64,000 nucleotides of DNA from Jeotgalibaca porci (GCF_011299095.1 NZ_CP049889.1:1654501-1718500), one strand, 5' to 3'. Positions 20,710 through 29,799 are shown, numbered from the stretch's first letter. The notes: generated by a model not told the origin, from the sequence alone. Translations and numbers: made by a program.

Positions 20710-21096
20710 ATGGTTAAAAAAGTATCGCGTAAACGTCGTGTGAAAAAGAATATTGACTCCGGAGTAGCACATATTCGCTCAACATTCAACAATACAATCG
20801 TTATGATTACTGACACTCATGGAAATGCTATTTCATGGTCTTCAGCAGGTGCGTTAGGTTTCCGAGGTTCTCGTAAATCAACTCCTTTTGCTGCTCAAAT
20901 GGCTGCAGAAGCTGCTGCTAAAGTGTGTATGGAACATGGAATGAAATCTGTAGAAGTTGCAGTTAAAGGTCCTGGTTCAGGACGTGAAGCAGCAGTACGT
21001 TCTCTACAAGCTGCAGGTTTGGAAGTTACAGCAATTCGTGACGTTACTCCTATTCCTCACAATGGATGCCGTCCACCAAAACGTCGTCGGGTATAA
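20710..21096 (+). CDS. rpsK: 30S ribosomal protein S11
   Basis: S11 is a platform protein next to the E-site mRNA. 128 residues with [20 protein letters not shown] and the C-terminal signature [24 protein letters not shown] precedes the ATG. Confidence 0.97.
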   Translation: MVKKVSRKRRVKKNIDSGVAHIRSTFNNTIVMITDTHGNAISWSSAGALGFRGSRKSTPFAAQMAAEAAAKVCMEHGMKSVEVAVKGPGSGREAAVRSLQAAGLEVTAIRDVTPIPHNGCRPPKRRRV

Positions 21097-21174
21097 TATT
21101 ATATTCCGTATCGTTTTGTATCGCAATGGCCTCACTAGGATGAACGAACCGTTTTGAAAGGGGTAAATTGACAT

Positions 21175-22119
21175 ATGATCGAAATTGAAAAACCAAGAAT
21201 TGAAACGATTGAGATCAGCGAGGATGCCACGTTTGGCAAATTCGTTGTGGAACCACTTGAACGGGGATATGGGACAACGCTTGGTAACTCATTACGTCGT
21301 ATTCTATTGTCTTCACTTCCAGGTACTGCAGTAACAACTCTTCAAATTGATGGAGTATTGCATGAGTTCTCAGCTATTGATGGTGTTTTAGAAGACGTAA
21401 CACAAATCGTCCTAAACATTAAACAACTAGCATTGAAATTCTATTCTGAAGAAGATAAAACAATCGAAATCGATGTGAAAGGTCCTGCAGTCGTAACTGC
21501 TGCAGACATCAATCATGATAGTGATGTAGAAGTTTTAAACCCTGATTTATATATTTGTACAGTGGCAGAAGGTGCACATTTCCACGTGCGCATGGACGCA
21601 AAGAACGGCCGCGGTTACGTTCGCTCTGAACATAATAAAACGGAAAATATGCCAATTGGTGTAATTCCAGTCGATTCAATTTTCACTCCAGTTAACAAAG
21701 TTAACTACCAAGTTGAAAATACACGTATCGGCCAACAAAATATCTACGACAAATTAACATTGGATGTTTGGACAGACGGTTCTGTAAGTCCGGAAGAAGC
21801 AGTCAGCTTGGCAGCTAAAATCCTTACTGAACATTTGAACATTTTCGTTAACCTTACTGACGAAGCTCGCAAGGCTGAAGTCATGGTTGAAAAAGAGGAA
21901 ACTCAAAAAGAGAAAATGCTTGAAATGACAATCGAAGAACTTGATCTATCTGTTCGCTCATACAACTGTTTGAAACGCGCAGGTATTAACACAATCCAAG
22001 AACTGACTGAAAAGTCAGAAGCAGAAATGATAAAAGTACGTAATCTCGGACGTAAATCACTTGAAGAAGTTAAGAACAAACTAGCTGATCTAGAATTGTC
22101 CTTACGCCAAGATGACTAG
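21175..22119 (+). CDS. rpoA: RNA polymerase alpha subunit
   Basis: Alpha dimerises to nucleate RNA polymerase and contacts UP elements and activators through its C-terminal domain. 314 residues. The N-terminal domain shows [20 protein letters not shown]. The C-terminal domain shows [16 protein letters not shown] and [21 protein letters not shown] precedes the ATG. Confidence 0.97.
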   Translation: MIEIEKPRIETIEISEDATFGKFVVEPLERGYGTTLGNSLRRILLSSLPGTAVTTLQIDGVLHEFSAIDGVLEDVTQIVLNIKQLALKFYSEEDKTIEIDVKGPAVVTAADINHDSDVEVLNPDLYICTVAEGAHFHVRMDAKNGRGYVRSEHNKTENMPIGVIPVDSIFTPVNKVNYQVENTRIGQQNIYDKLTLDVWTDGSVSPEEAVSLAAKILTEHLNIFVNLTDEARKAEVMVEKEETQKEKMLEMTIEELDLSVRSYNCLKRAGINTIQELTEKSEAEMIKVRNLGRKSLEEVKNKLADLELSLRQDD

Positions 22120-22147
22120 TACTGCAACAAAGGAGGATTAACCAGAA

Positions 22148-22528
22148 ATGGCTTATCGTAAATTAGGACGTACAAGTTCACAAAGAAAAGCTATGCTTCG
22201 CGATTTGACTACAGACCTAATCATTAACGAACGTATCGTGACTACTGAGGCTCGCGCTAAAGAAATCCGTAAAACGACTGAAAAAATGATTACTCTAGGC
22301 AAACGTGGCGATTTAGCATCACGCCGTTTGGCAGCACAATTCGTTCGTAACGAAGTTGCAGACGTACGTGAAGAAGACGACAAAATCGTTGTTGAAGATG
22401 CATTGCAAAAACTTTTCAATGGCTTGGCTGCACGCTATGCAGAACGTCAAGGTGGATACACTCGTATTCTAAAAACAGAACCACGCCGCGGTGACGCAGC
22501 TCCAATGGTTATCATTGAATTAGTTTAA
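22148..22528 (+). CDS. rplQ: 50S ribosomal protein L17
   Basis: L17 is a 50S protein near the tunnel exit. 126 residues, starting [20 protein letters not shown], with [20 protein letters not shown] and the [17 protein letters not shown] ending. It closes the ribosomal run and is followed by a structured 3' element and several terminators. Confidence 0.97.
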   Translation: MAYRKLGRTSSQRKAMLRDLTTDLIINERIVTTEARAKEIRKTTEKMITLGKRGDLASRRLAAQFVRNEVADVREEDDKIVVEDALQKLFNGLAARYAERQGGYTRILKTEPRRGDAAPMVIIELV

Positions 22529-22539
22529 TTATGAAACAT

Positions 22540-22655
22540 TTTCAGATGAAAAGAGCGTTATGATGGTTGCTTCTCCCATTTTGGTTGAGAAGTTAGTCTA
22601 GCTCGTGGGACCCTTACGGAAATCGTGATTTCCGTAAGTGGCTCACCATTTGTTT
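22540..22655 (+). ncRNA. L17 downstream element (inferred)
   Basis: Directly 3' of rplQ lies a structured stretch: CTTCTC / GAGAAG (22570-22592), then GGGAC, then an almost perfect stem CTTACGGAAATC / GATTTCCGTAAG (22613-22638), then CACCATT. From established knowledge, the L17 downstream element is a conserved RNA found just after rplQ in lactic acid bacteria and Listeria; position and architecture fit. I cannot score the model here. Confidence 0.6.
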
Positions 22656-22661
22656 ATGCGA

Positions 22662-22698
22662 AGAGATGAACAGCGAAGTTCAGCTCTATTTTTTTTTC
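22662..22698 (+). terminator. Terminator of the ribosomal run (first)
   Basis: AGAGATGAAC and GTTCAGCTCT form a stem followed by a long T run. Confidence 0.75.
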
Positions 22699-22732
22699 TA
22701 AGTACCCGTTACCGTTCAAATAGGTTTCTCAG

Positions 22733-22757
22733 ACGAGGCAGATGCCTCGTTTTTTTG
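22733..22757 (+). terminator. Terminator of the ribosomal run (second)
   Basis: ACGAGGCA-GA-TGCCTCGT forms a perfect stem followed by T7. Confidence 0.85.
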
Positions 22758-22770
22758 TTTTAAATCGTAA

Positions 22771-22805
22771 ATAGCACCCTCAGACTGCTGGGGGTGCTAT
22801 TTTTT
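22771..22805. terminator. Bidirectional terminator next to array 3
   Basis: ATAGCACCC and GGGTGCTAT form the stem with T runs on the + side and A-rich sequence before it. It can serve rplQ and, in the other direction, the NERD gene. Confidence 0.7.
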
Positions 22806-22813
22806 GATTAACC

Positions 22814-23155
22814 TGCGCACTCAAACGGGAAAATGGATTTGAGTGCGCATTTCTCACTCCCACCTGCGCACTCAAACGTAAAAACGGATCTGAGTGCACA
22901 TTACCTACCCCAACCTGCGCACTCAAACGCGAAATTTGATTTGAGTGCGCAATTCTCACCCCAACCTGCGCACTCAAACGCGAAAATGGATTTGAGTGCG
23001 CATTTCTTACTCTAACCTGCGCACTCAAACGCGAAAATGGATCTGAGTGCGCATTTCTCACTCTAACCTGCGCACTCAAACGCGAAAATGGATTTGAGTG
23101 CGCATTTCTTACTCTAACCTGCGCACTCAAACACAAAAACAGATCTGAGTGCTCA
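22814..23155. repeat. 51-bp hairpin array 3, seven units (GCGCACTCA type)
   Basis: Seven units begin TGCGCACTCAAA at 22814, 22865, 22916, 22967, 23018, 23069 and 23120, exactly 51 bp apart. Each is a 12-base arm, a 12-base variable centre, the complementary arm (TTTGAGTGCGCA or TCTGAGTGCGCA) and a 15-base pyrimidine-rich spacer. The last right arm is degenerate (GAGTGCTCA) and contains the stop codon of the NERD gene. Because 51 is divisible by three, the array stays open in several frames and yields spurious 17-residue-repeat reading frames. Confidence 0.92.
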
Positions 23156-24007
23156 ACTCCTCTGTAGAATCCTTCTACATTGAGAAGCAGATAACAATCC
23201 GCCACACCACTCTGCCAAAATTGCTCCCGAGAGCAGGCGCTCCGGAAATAATAGCCGATAATCCGCCAATGCAGTTCGAACAGCATCGCCGCAATGACCT
23301 TTATGACCGCACGCTTGGCATCGATAGAGACGTTGCGAAGACCGCACGACAAAACACCGACACTTGCAACAGCGTAGCCCCTTCTTCATCGACTCAAACT
23401 GATATTTCGGAATCATTTTCAAGAACGGCGGGGCGGGAAGAGCGACCCCCTCCAAAGCAACGGCCAAATCTACCAACGTATCTGAAACGGCATACTGATA
23501 ATGATTTAATTTCGTCAAATGATCCTGAATCTGGGTAGGCAATATTACATTCCGATTCTCCGGTGCACCCAACAACGTAAAAGTACTCCCGACATGAAAG
23601 ACCACCGCATCAACATTTGCTTGTGGATAACCCAGTTCACGCAATAACGCCTTGAAATTATTTTTGGTCCGCGCCAGTTGTATCAACGGATTTGCGCGCT
23701 CCATACCTGACTGGCGATACATCTCCTCGCTGTGTTGCCACATGCCAGAATAATTCTTCACTTCGTAAATGATGACGGTATTTCCCACCAACAGCAAAAA
23801 GTCAATCTGAATCTGACCGGAAAACTTCGGTTCGAAATACAAATCGCGCAGCAAAATATGCTGAGATCGCACACTTTCCATTAACTGCACAAATTCACAC
23901 TCACCCCGATACCCACATTGCAAATTCCACACATACCGCTTTTGATCGTCATTAAATAACATACGTCCATCCATTGCTTCTAACAGTTCCAAAGTTTTTG
24001 GTTTCAT
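23153..24007 (-). CDS. NERD (nuclease-related) domain protein with C-terminal zinc ribbon
   Basis: A 284-residue soluble protein. The NERD domain (residues about 33-145) has the restriction-endonuclease-like catalytic pattern: Glu in YRGECEF (36/38), Asp 69 in IDFLLL and the E82-x-K84 pair in YEVKNYSG. The C-terminal part has a Cys cluster at 213-218 and CxxC at 230-233, compatible with a zinc ribbon. NERD proteins are assumed nucleases or DNA-processing factors; the substrate is unknown. AAGGAG lies just before the ATG. The stop codon lies in the last arm of the neighbouring repeat array. It is one of four genes placed between rplQ and ecfA1. Confidence 0.8.
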   Translation of the reverse strand: MKPKTLELLEAMDGRMLFNDDQKRYVWNLQCGYRGECEFVQLMESVRSQHILLRDLYFEPKFSGQIQIDFLLLVGNTVIIYEVKNYSGMWQHSEEMYRQSGMERANPLIQLARTKNNFKALLRELGYPQANVDAVVFHVGSTFTLLGAPENRNVILPTQIQDHLTKLNHYQYAVSDTLVDLAVALEGVALPAPPFLKMIPKYQFESMKKGLRCCKCRCFVVRSSQRLYRCQACGHKGHCGDAVRTALADYRLLFPERLLSGAILAEWCGGLLSASQCRRILQRS

Positions 24008-24090
24008 AATAAAACTCCTTTCATATATATATACGCAAAAAATCGCGAAAAGCTTTATTTATGTTAAAATTATTTTTAAGGAGTGATTTT

Positions 24091-25041
24091 ATGACACACA
24101 TATTAGGGCATCACCACATTTCTATGCGTACCAAATCTGGGGACGACAACACCCACTTCTACCGTGACATACTCGGTTTGAAGCGCGTTAAAGTCAGCGT
24201 TAATCAAAACGACCCTTACCAATATCATATCTTTTACGGGGATAATACCGGCAGTCCTGGCTTTGATTTAACTTTCTTTGAAAATCAAAGACTCGGAAAA
24301 ACGCAGCGGGGGACAAACGCGATTACCACTGTCGGCCTTTTCGTTGACACTGAAGCAGCATTCCCGTACTGGGAGGAACGCTTGACCGCCCACAATATCC
24401 CCTATGAAATTGGGACGTATGCGAACTACCCGGCAATCCTGTTTCAAGATTCCGACACGGTGCAGCTCGCGCTCATTGCTAGTAATCATGCACAAGCGCC
24501 ATTTTTCGAACCATGGCCGGATTCACCGGTTCCACTTGCCTATCAAATTAAGGGCATGGGGCCAGTAGAACTAGTTGTCCACAGTCTAGCCGAAGCACAA
24601 AAAACTCTAGTCGCTTTATTCAATTATCACAAAGTCTATAACAACGGCAAAGAAGCCCTTTACCAATCCGTAAAAGGCAACCAAAACGGTGAAATTCTGG
24701 TGACTGAAGAAGAAGGACCTAAAGAAAAACCAGGGCGTGGGAGTACGCACCATTTGGCGATTCGCGTTGCCGACCATGAAGAACTCAATTATTGGCACGA
24801 AAGAATAACCGAACACGGCTACAAAGTTGTTGCCCGGCACGACCGTTACTATTTCGAAAGTCTCTACTTCAGCGATGGCAATAACATTATGTTTGAATTG
24901 GCAACGGACGGCCCCGGATTTACTGTCGACCAAACACCAGAAGAACTAGGCACCCAGCTTGATTTACCGCCATTCCTGGAACAAAGACGCGAAGAAATTT
25001 TCGAAAATTTGAACCCATTAGCAGGCATAAAAAAAGACTAG
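24091..25041 (+). CDS. Ring-cleaving dioxygenase-like protein (two VOC domains, MhqO/MhqA family)
   Basis: A 316-residue protein of two tandem glyoxalase/VOC domains: residues about 3-135 (ILGHHHISMRTKSGDDNTHFYRDILG in pieces) and about 150-290 (MGPVELVVHSL, HHLAIRVADHEELNYW, FESLYFSDGNNIMFELATDG). Relatives such as B. subtilis MhqA/MhqO are hydroquinone- or catechol-type extradiol dioxygenases induced by quinones and electrophiles. The start is the ATG at 24091 behind AAGGAG; an earlier in-frame ATG at 24061 is less likely. It is divergent from the NERD gene and converges with paiA, sharing a terminator that covers both stop codons. Confidence 0.82.
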   Translation: MTHILGHHHISMRTKSGDDNTHFYRDILGLKRVKVSVNQNDPYQYHIFYGDNTGSPGFDLTFFENQRLGKTQRGTNAITTVGLFVDTEAAFPYWEERLTAHNIPYEIGTYANYPAILFQDSDTVQLALIASNHAQAPFFEPWPDSPVPLAYQIKGMGPVELVVHSLAEAQKTLVALFNYHKVYNNGKEALYQSVKGNQNGEILVTEEEGPKEKPGRGSTHHLAIRVADHEELNYWHERITEHGYKVVARHDRYYFESLYFSDGNNIMFELATDGPGFTVDQTPEELGTQLDLPPFLEQRREEIFENLNPLAGIKKD

Positions 25042-25059
25042 AAAGCTTCTAGTCTTTTT
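25031..25059. terminator. Bidirectional terminator inside two overlapping gene ends
   Basis: GACTAGAA and TTCTAGTC, flanked by A5 and T5, form a symmetric terminator. The + stop (TAG) and the - stop (TAG on the other strand) both lie in its left arm, so the two convergent genes overlap by four bases within the hairpin. Confidence 0.8.
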
Positions 25060-25556
25060 GTCATGATATAGTCCGTTTGTTCGTCATCGCCCATATAAAA
25101 AGAATGCGCGCCTGTTTTCTCAAAACCGAGTACCCGATAGAATTCCAAAGCACGGGTATTATGTTCCCATACACCTAACCAAATTGCAGCTTTCTCCGTC
25201 TCACGCGCATGTTGAATAGCAAATGAAATTAACTGCTTGCCTAAACCACGGCGTTTGAACGCAGAACGCACATAAATCCGTTCAATCTCTAAAGCATCTA
25301 ATCCCATCTCTTCGGATTGAGCGACGCCCGTATTGAGTTTCAAGTATCCGGCCAGCTTACTTTCCAAGTAGATAAAATAGAAAGAAGAGTCTGGATTAGC
25401 CAATTCCGACCTTAATTGATCAGGGTGATACGCTCGTTCCAAATAGGCTGCCAAATCTTCCGGTGTATTATCCGCGGCAAAGGTGTCCGTAAACGTTTCG
25501 ATACTGATTTCTCGCAATAATTCTAAGTCTTCGCTTGTACATTTATGCATCTTCAT
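25038..25556 (-). CDS. paiA: GNAT acetyltransferase, PaiA-like (polyamine acetyltransferase)
   Basis: A 172-residue GNAT enzyme. Signature pieces match my memory of B. subtilis PaiA closely: CTSEDLELLREISIETF, AQSEEMGLDALEIERIYV, the acetyl-CoA loop RRGLGKQ, IWLGVWEHNTRALEFY and GAHSFYMGDDEQTDYIM. PaiA acetylates spermidine and spermine. A paiB partner is not next to it. The start overlaps the end of the upstream esterase gene by 14 bases, so the two are probably translated together. The specific substrate is inferred from family similarity. Confidence 0.82.
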   Translation of the reverse strand: MKMHKCTSEDLELLREISIETFTDTFAADNTPEDLAAYLERAYHPDQLRSELANPDSSFYFIYLESKLAGYLKLNTGVAQSEEMGLDALEIERIYVRSAFKRRGLGKQLISFAIQHARETEKAAIWLGVWEHNTRALEFYRVLGFEKTGAHSFYMGDDEQTDYIMTKRLEAF

Positions 25557-26292
25557 ATTTTAAACCATCCATCCATTTAAATAATAAAGGTAACTCGGCG
25601 TCCCAGAAGTGCCAATCATGGACACCCGGTCTTTCTGTATATACGAAATCAAAAGGTGCCATCACTTCTTTGAAGGAACGGTTATTTTCAATCAAGAAAT
25701 CTTCCGACCCGCAGGATTGATAATAAGCAGGTAAGGTATCGTCCACAGATAAATTTTCTGCAACCGCAACTAAGTCATTTAGCGATCCACGCAATTGCTC
25801 TACCGACCCAAAGGCATTCAAAAAGGTATTATTCCGGTTTGAATCACCTTCCCAAAGCGCCACAACATCTAAAGCACCTGAGAAAGAAGCAGCACCACGG
25901 AACATTTCCGGCTTGTTCAGCCCAAGCTTGAAAGCCCCATAGCCACCCATCGATAAACCAGCGACAAACGTCTCTTCCCGCTTGTCAGAAATGTGATAGA
26001 TGCGGTGTAATTTTTCGGGAAATTCTTCACTGATAAACGTCCAATACTTGCCGCCTGCAACCATGTCTGCATAAAAGCTTAAATGTACCTGTGGCATAAA
26101 GACCGCCAAGTTACGTCCTTCTAAATAGCGTGTTAAGCCTGTGTGGTAGAGCCAAGCATGATGATCGTCCGAATGTCCATGAAGTAAATATAAAACCTCA
26201 TAGGGCCCCTTCATTCCTTCTGGTAGGACAGCCGAGTACCCCACATTCATCCCCAGTGCATCGGACCACATTGTACCATTAATAACGCCCAT
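25543..26292 (-). CDS. estA: Alpha/beta-hydrolase esterase (EstA/tributyrin esterase family)
   Basis: A 249-residue cytoplasmic hydrolase of the EstA/S-formylglutathione hydrolase-like family. The oxyanion region LLHGHSDDHHAW is at 37-48, the nucleophile elbow GLSMGG has Ser 114, the acid is Asp 198 (GSEDFL), and the base is His 225 in GVHDWHFW. The EstA of lactic acid bacteria hydrolyses short acyl esters and can form flavour esters. AGGAATTTG-type weak ribosome binding site. First gene of a two-gene minus-strand unit with paiA. Confidence 0.82.
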   Translation of the reverse strand: MGVINGTMWSDALGMNVGYSAVLPEGMKGPYEVLYLLHGHSDDHHAWLYHTGLTRYLEGRNLAVFMPQVHLSFYADMVAGGKYWTFISEEFPEKLHRIYHISDKREETFVAGLSMGGYGAFKLGLNKPEMFRGAASFSGALDVVALWEGDSNRNNTFLNAFGSVEQLRGSLNDLVAVAENLSVDDTLPAYYQSCGSEDFLIENNRSFKEVMAPFDFVYTERPGVHDWHFWDAELPLLFKWMDGLKYEDA

Positions 26293-26464
26293 TCAAATTC
26301 CTCCGTTTCCTAAAAAAGTGACAAGACACCTAATGCAATTCTACTCTATTTCAAGTATACTAGATAAGTGACAAAATCAGTATCAGACAGACACATTTAT
26401 ATATTAAATAAATGAAATAACTTATAATACACTTAAGTGAAGTAAGAAGGAAGTAGGGTTACAA

Positions 26465-27304
26465 ATGGAAGAAATAGTCCAATTAAATAACATCTCATTC
26501 AGTTATTCTGAAGAAGATTTGCGCCCAGCTCTTAATAACGTTTCGTTGTCGATTAACAGAGGAGAATGGATTGCTGTAATCGGGCCGAATGGTTCAGGTA
26601 AATCCACCCTTGCGAAAACAATCAATGGGTTGATCGAAGCCGACGCTGGCGAAGTTATTATTGGCGGGACAAAGTTGACTGAAGAATCAGTGTGGGATGT
26701 CCGTCGCAAAGTCGGGATGGTATTCCAAAATCCAGATAACCAATTTGTTGGATCAACGGTTCAAGATGACGTTGCCTTTGGATTGGAAAATATCGGTGTT
26801 CCGCGTGAAGAAATGCTTGAGCGTGTAGCAAAAGCAGTTAAAGTTGTAAACATGGCAGACTTCATGGATAAAGAACCAGCGCGTCTATCAGGTGGACAAA
26901 AGCAACGGGTAGCGATTGCCGGTATTATTGCCTTAGCGCCGGATATTATTATTTTGGATGAAGCAACGACAATGTTGGATCCAAAAGGCCGCAGAGAAGT
27001 GATTGAAACCATTCAGCAACTTAAAAAAGAACAAAACTTAACTGTCATTTCCATTACACATGATATTGATGAGGCGGCGAAAGCAAACCGCATTTTTGTC
27101 ATGCAGGCAGGCGAATTGAAACGAATCGGGACACCGGAAGAAATCTTCGCGGTTGGTGCTGATATTATTGACATGGGCTTGGATATTCCTTTCCCGGAGA
27201 AATTAAAATACCAATTAGCACGCCAAGGACTGGCTGTTCCAGCTGAATACTTAACCGAAGAAAGGATGGTGGATTGGCTATGGACATTATTCTCAAAGAT
27301 GTAG
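26465..27304 (+). CDS. ecfA1: Energy-coupling factor transporter ATPase EcfA1
   Basis: ATPase subunit of the shared ECF module that powers vitamin and metal uptake together with separate S components. 279 residues: Walker [10 protein letters not shown] at 40-48, signature LSGGQ at 141-145, Walker B IIILDEA at 161-167, and the ECF-specific C-terminal region ([20 protein letters not shown]). AGGAAGTAGGG precedes the ATG, and a TATAAT lies at 26423. It overlaps ecfA2. In many Firmicutes this gene follows rplQ directly; here four unrelated genes intervene. Confidence 0.95.
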   Translation: MEEIVQLNNISFSYSEEDLRPALNNVSLSINRGEWIAVIGPNGSGKSTLAKTINGLIEADAGEVIIGGTKLTEESVWDVRRKVGMVFQNPDNQFVGSTVQDDVAFGLENIGVPREEMLERVAKAVKVVNMADFMDKEPARLSGGQKQRVAIAGIIALAPDIIILDEATTMLDPKGRREVIETIQQLKKEQNLTVISITHDIDEAAKANRIFVMQAGELKRIGTPEEIFAVGADIIDMGLDIPFPEKLKYQLARQGLAVPAEYLTEERMVDWLWTLFSKM

Positions 27305-28155
27305 GATACTCATACGGCGCTGGTACACCATTTGAAAGCCGGGCCCTGTATGATGTGGACCTCGCTATCCCAGAAGGCAGCTATACGGCTCTAATCGGCC
27401 ATACAGGGAGTGGGAAGTCGACTGTGACGCAGCATTTGAATGCGTTGCTAAAGCCGACTACTGGGACCGTTACAATCGGCGATCGCGTGATTGATAACAA
27501 AACCAACAATAAGAATTTGAAATTCATTCGTAAAAAAGTAGGGATTGTATTCCAGTTTCCTGAATCGCAACTATTCGAAGAAACAATCGCCAAAGATATT
27601 GCCTTTGGTCCGATGAACTTCGGTGTTTCCGAAGCAGAAGCGTTGGAATTAGCCAAGGAAACTTTACCACTCGTTGGTTTGGATGAGACATTCATGGATC
27701 GGTCACCGTTCGATTTATCAGGCGGTCAAATGCGTCGTGTGGCGATTGCCGGCGTTTTGGCAATGAAACCGGAAGTATTAATTTTGGATGAACCGACAGC
27801 CGGATTAGATCCAGCAGGGCGCCGCGAAATTATGACCATGTTTAACAAACTTCATGAAGAACAAGGCATTTCCATTGTTTTGGTAACGCACCAAATGGAT
27901 GATGTGGCAACATATGCAGACCACGTTATTATCATGGATAAAGGAACCGTTGTTAAAATGGGATCGCCAGCAGAAATCTTCTTGGATGCAGAATTTTTAC
28001 AAGAAAAACAATTAGGTCTACCAGCATCACTGGAATTCCTACAGAAATTTTCACAACAGACAGGTATTGATTTTGGCGATCAACGACCATTGGGAACATC
28101 CCGCTTGGCCGCTGCTATCATCGAAATGTTGAAAGAAGGTGACCTGGATGCTTGA
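27280..28155 (+). CDS. ecfA2: Energy-coupling factor transporter ATPase EcfA2
   Basis: Second ATPase of the ECF module. From the ATG at 27280, 291 residues: Walker [10 protein letters not shown] at 40-48, LSGGQ at 146-150, Walker B VLILDEP at 166-172. A TTG at 27274 is an alternative start. It overlaps the ecfA1 end by 25 bases and its own stop overlaps the ecfT start, so the three are coupled. EcfA1 and EcfA2 form a heterodimer. Confidence 0.95.
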   Translation: MDIILKDVGYSYGAGTPFESRALYDVDLAIPEGSYTALIGHTGSGKSTVTQHLNALLKPTTGTVTIGDRVIDNKTNNKNLKFIRKKVGIVFQFPESQLFEETIAKDIAFGPMNFGVSEAEALELAKETLPLVGLDETFMDRSPFDLSGGQMRRVAIAGVLAMKPEVLILDEPTAGLDPAGRREIMTMFNKLHEEQGISIVLVTHQMDDVATYADHVIIMDKGTVVKMGSPAEIFLDAEFLQEKQLGLPASLEFLQKFSQQTGIDFGDQRPLGTSRLAAAIIEMLKEGDLDA

Positions 28156-28945
28156 GAAATTGCTATTCGGTCGCTACATTCAAGGTAGTTCCTATGTGCA
28201 TAAAATGGATCCCCGTGCGAAATTAATCGGCGCCTTCTATTTTATTGTCGTTATCTTCCTGGCGAATAACTGGTCCACTTACCTGGCTATGGCGCTGTTC
28301 ACCGTGCTCTGCGTCTATCTATCAGATATTCCTTTAAAAGTCTTTATAAATGGCGTGAAGCCGTTAATTTGGTTGATTTTGTTTACCGTTATTCTCCAAG
28401 TCCTCTTTACGACTGGGGGCGAATCGTACTTTAGCTTTGGCGTTATCAACATCACTTCCTTTGGTCTGTTAAACGGTGCATTTATCTTCATGCGCTTTGT
28501 CCTCATTATTTTCATGTCGACATTACTGACATTGACGACCATGCCGCTGTCACTAACCGATGCTATTGAATCATTATTGGGACCGCTGAAACGCTTCAAA
28601 GTACCTGTTCATGAACTAGCGTTAATGCTTTCGATTGCTTTGCGTTTCGTACCAACATTAATGGATGAAGCTTCTAAAATTATGAACGCACAACGCGCAC
28701 GTGGTGTCGACTTTGGTGAAGGAAACATCATTCAGCAAATGAAGGCTGTAACGCCGATTTTAGTACCGTTGTTCGTCAGTTCTTTTAACCGTGCGGATGA
28801 ATTGGCTAATGCCATGGAAGCACGTGGTTACCAAGGCGGCGAAGGCCGGACCAAGTACCGCGAACTTAACTGGCAACTGCGCGATACCATCGCTATGCTT
28901 GCATTTGTAGCATTAACGGCCTTACTGTTCTTCTTAAGAAATTAA
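28148..28945 (+). CDS. ecfT: Energy-coupling factor transporter membrane subunit EcfT
   Basis: Integral membrane coupling subunit that links the ATPases to S components. 265 residues with several transmembrane helices in the first two thirds and two Ala-Arg-Gly signatures ([12 protein letters not shown] and [13 protein letters not shown]) in the coupling helices. The ATG at 28148 overlaps the ecfA2 stop, and GAAGGTGAC lies in front. It is followed 12 bases later by truA. Confidence 0.94.
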   Translation: MLEKLLFGRYIQGSSYVHKMDPRAKLIGAFYFIVVIFLANNWSTYLAMALFTVLCVYLSDIPLKVFINGVKPLIWLILFTVILQVLFTTGGESYFSFGVINITSFGLLNGAFIFMRFVLIIFMSTLLTLTTMPLSLTDAIESLLGPLKRFKVPVHELALMLSIALRFVPTLMDEASKIMNAQRARGVDFGEGNIIQQMKAVTPILVPLFVSSFNRADELANAMEARGYQGGEGRTKYRELNWQLRDTIAMLAFVALTALLFFLRN

Positions 28946-28956
28946 AGAGGTGGATA

Positions 28957-29739
28957 ATGCTTACACAACGTTATAAATGCATTGTTCAATACGACGGGAC
29001 ACATTACGTCGGTTATCAAGTGCAGCCAAACGGAAACAGTATTCAGACTGAAATTGAAAAAGCTCTACGAAAAATGATGAAGGGCCAGACCATCAAAATT
29101 GATGCGTCTGGTCGGACTGATTCCGGCGTACATGCCCTGGGACAGGTCATACATTTTAATTTACCGATTCAAATTAAACCGGAATCTTTGCAGCTCGCGC
29201 TAAACAGCATGTTGCCGGCAGATATTTCGATTCGACAGGTTGAAAAAGTATCCGACGCATTCCACTCACGCTATTCGGCGAAAGGGAAAAAGTACGTTTA
29301 CCGTGTGGACTTGAATCGTTTCGCAGATCCCTTCAAACGGTATCATACCTTGCATCACCCTTACCGCATGAATCTTGATGCACTAAAAGCGTCTCTGGAT
29401 AAATTAGTAGGGGAGCACGACTTTACCAGTTTCTGTTCGACTAAAACTGAAAAAGAGAATTTAGTGCGGACGGTATACGTCGCGAAATACGAAATTGATG
29501 AAGCAGCAAATGAACTGATTTTTACATTTATCGGGAATGGTTTTTTATATAATCAAATTCGTATTTTTGTAGGAACGTGTTTACAGATTGCGGATGGCTT
29601 AAAACAGCCCGAAGAAATCGATCGCCTGTTGGAAGTGAAAGACCGGAACGAAGCGGGCCCGACCGCATCAGGTAAAGGATTGTACTTAGTAGAAGTCTAT
29701 TACGACAATACATTCAAAGAGAAATTTACTCACTTTTAA
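28957..29739 (+). CDS. truA: tRNA pseudouridine(38-40) synthase TruA
   Basis: Converts uridines 38-40 of the anticodon stem to pseudouridine. 260 residues; the catalytic motif DASGRTDSGVHA places the active Asp at residue 55. KEKYVYR-type motif II and the FLYNQIRIFVGT region are present. AAGAGGTGG lies before the ATG. Cotranscribed with the ecf genes. Its stop codon lies in the loop of the terminator. Confidence 0.96.
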   Translation: MLTQRYKCIVQYDGTHYVGYQVQPNGNSIQTEIEKALRKMMKGQTIKIDASGRTDSGVHALGQVIHFNLPIQIKPESLQLALNSMLPADISIRQVEKVSDAFHSRYSAKGKKYVYRVDLNRFADPFKRYHTLHHPYRMNLDALKASLDKLVGEHDFTSFCSTKTEKENLVRTVYVAKYEIDEAANELIFTFIGNGFLYNQIRIFVGTCLQIADGLKQPEEIDRLLEVKDRNEAGPTASGKGLYLVEVYYDNTFKEKFTHF

Positions 29740-29757
29740 AAGAGTGAGTTTTTTTTA
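29728..29757 (+). terminator. Terminator of ecfA1-ecfA2-ecfT-truA
   Basis: ACTCACTTTT and AGAGTGAGT form the stem with T8 after it, starting inside the last truA codons. Confidence 0.88.
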
Positions 29758-29766
29758 CAGAAAAAA

Positions 29767-29795
29767 TTGACAAACGCTCGGGAGTGTTGTATTAT
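29767..29795 (+). promoter_or_regulatory. Promoter of rplM-rpsI
   Basis: A consensus TTGACA and TATTAT are separated by 17 bases, right after the truA terminator. Confidence 0.82.
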
Positions 29796-29799
29796 ATAA

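Noticed and set aside
22590-22650. A T-box or other tRNA-sensing riboswitch after rplQ because of the GGGACC motif
   Set aside because: There is no downstream amino-acid gene on that strand, and the position after rplQ fits the L17 downstream element better.
22833-23015. A CRISPR array in the repeats at 22.8 kb
   Set aside because: Units are hairpins with near-identical spacers of 15 bases and no unique 30-base spacers; no cas genes are present.
22780-23352. A 190-codon minus-strand frame with repeated 17-residue units (LSAQVRVRNAHSNPFSR and similar)
   Set aside because: It is the translation of the 51-bp hairpin array; 51 is a multiple of three, so frames stay open. It overlaps the NERD gene in another frame and has no ribosome binding site.
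23149-23538. A 129-codon plus-strand frame
   Set aside because: It is antisense to the NERD gene, which has a recognisable domain and ribosome binding site.
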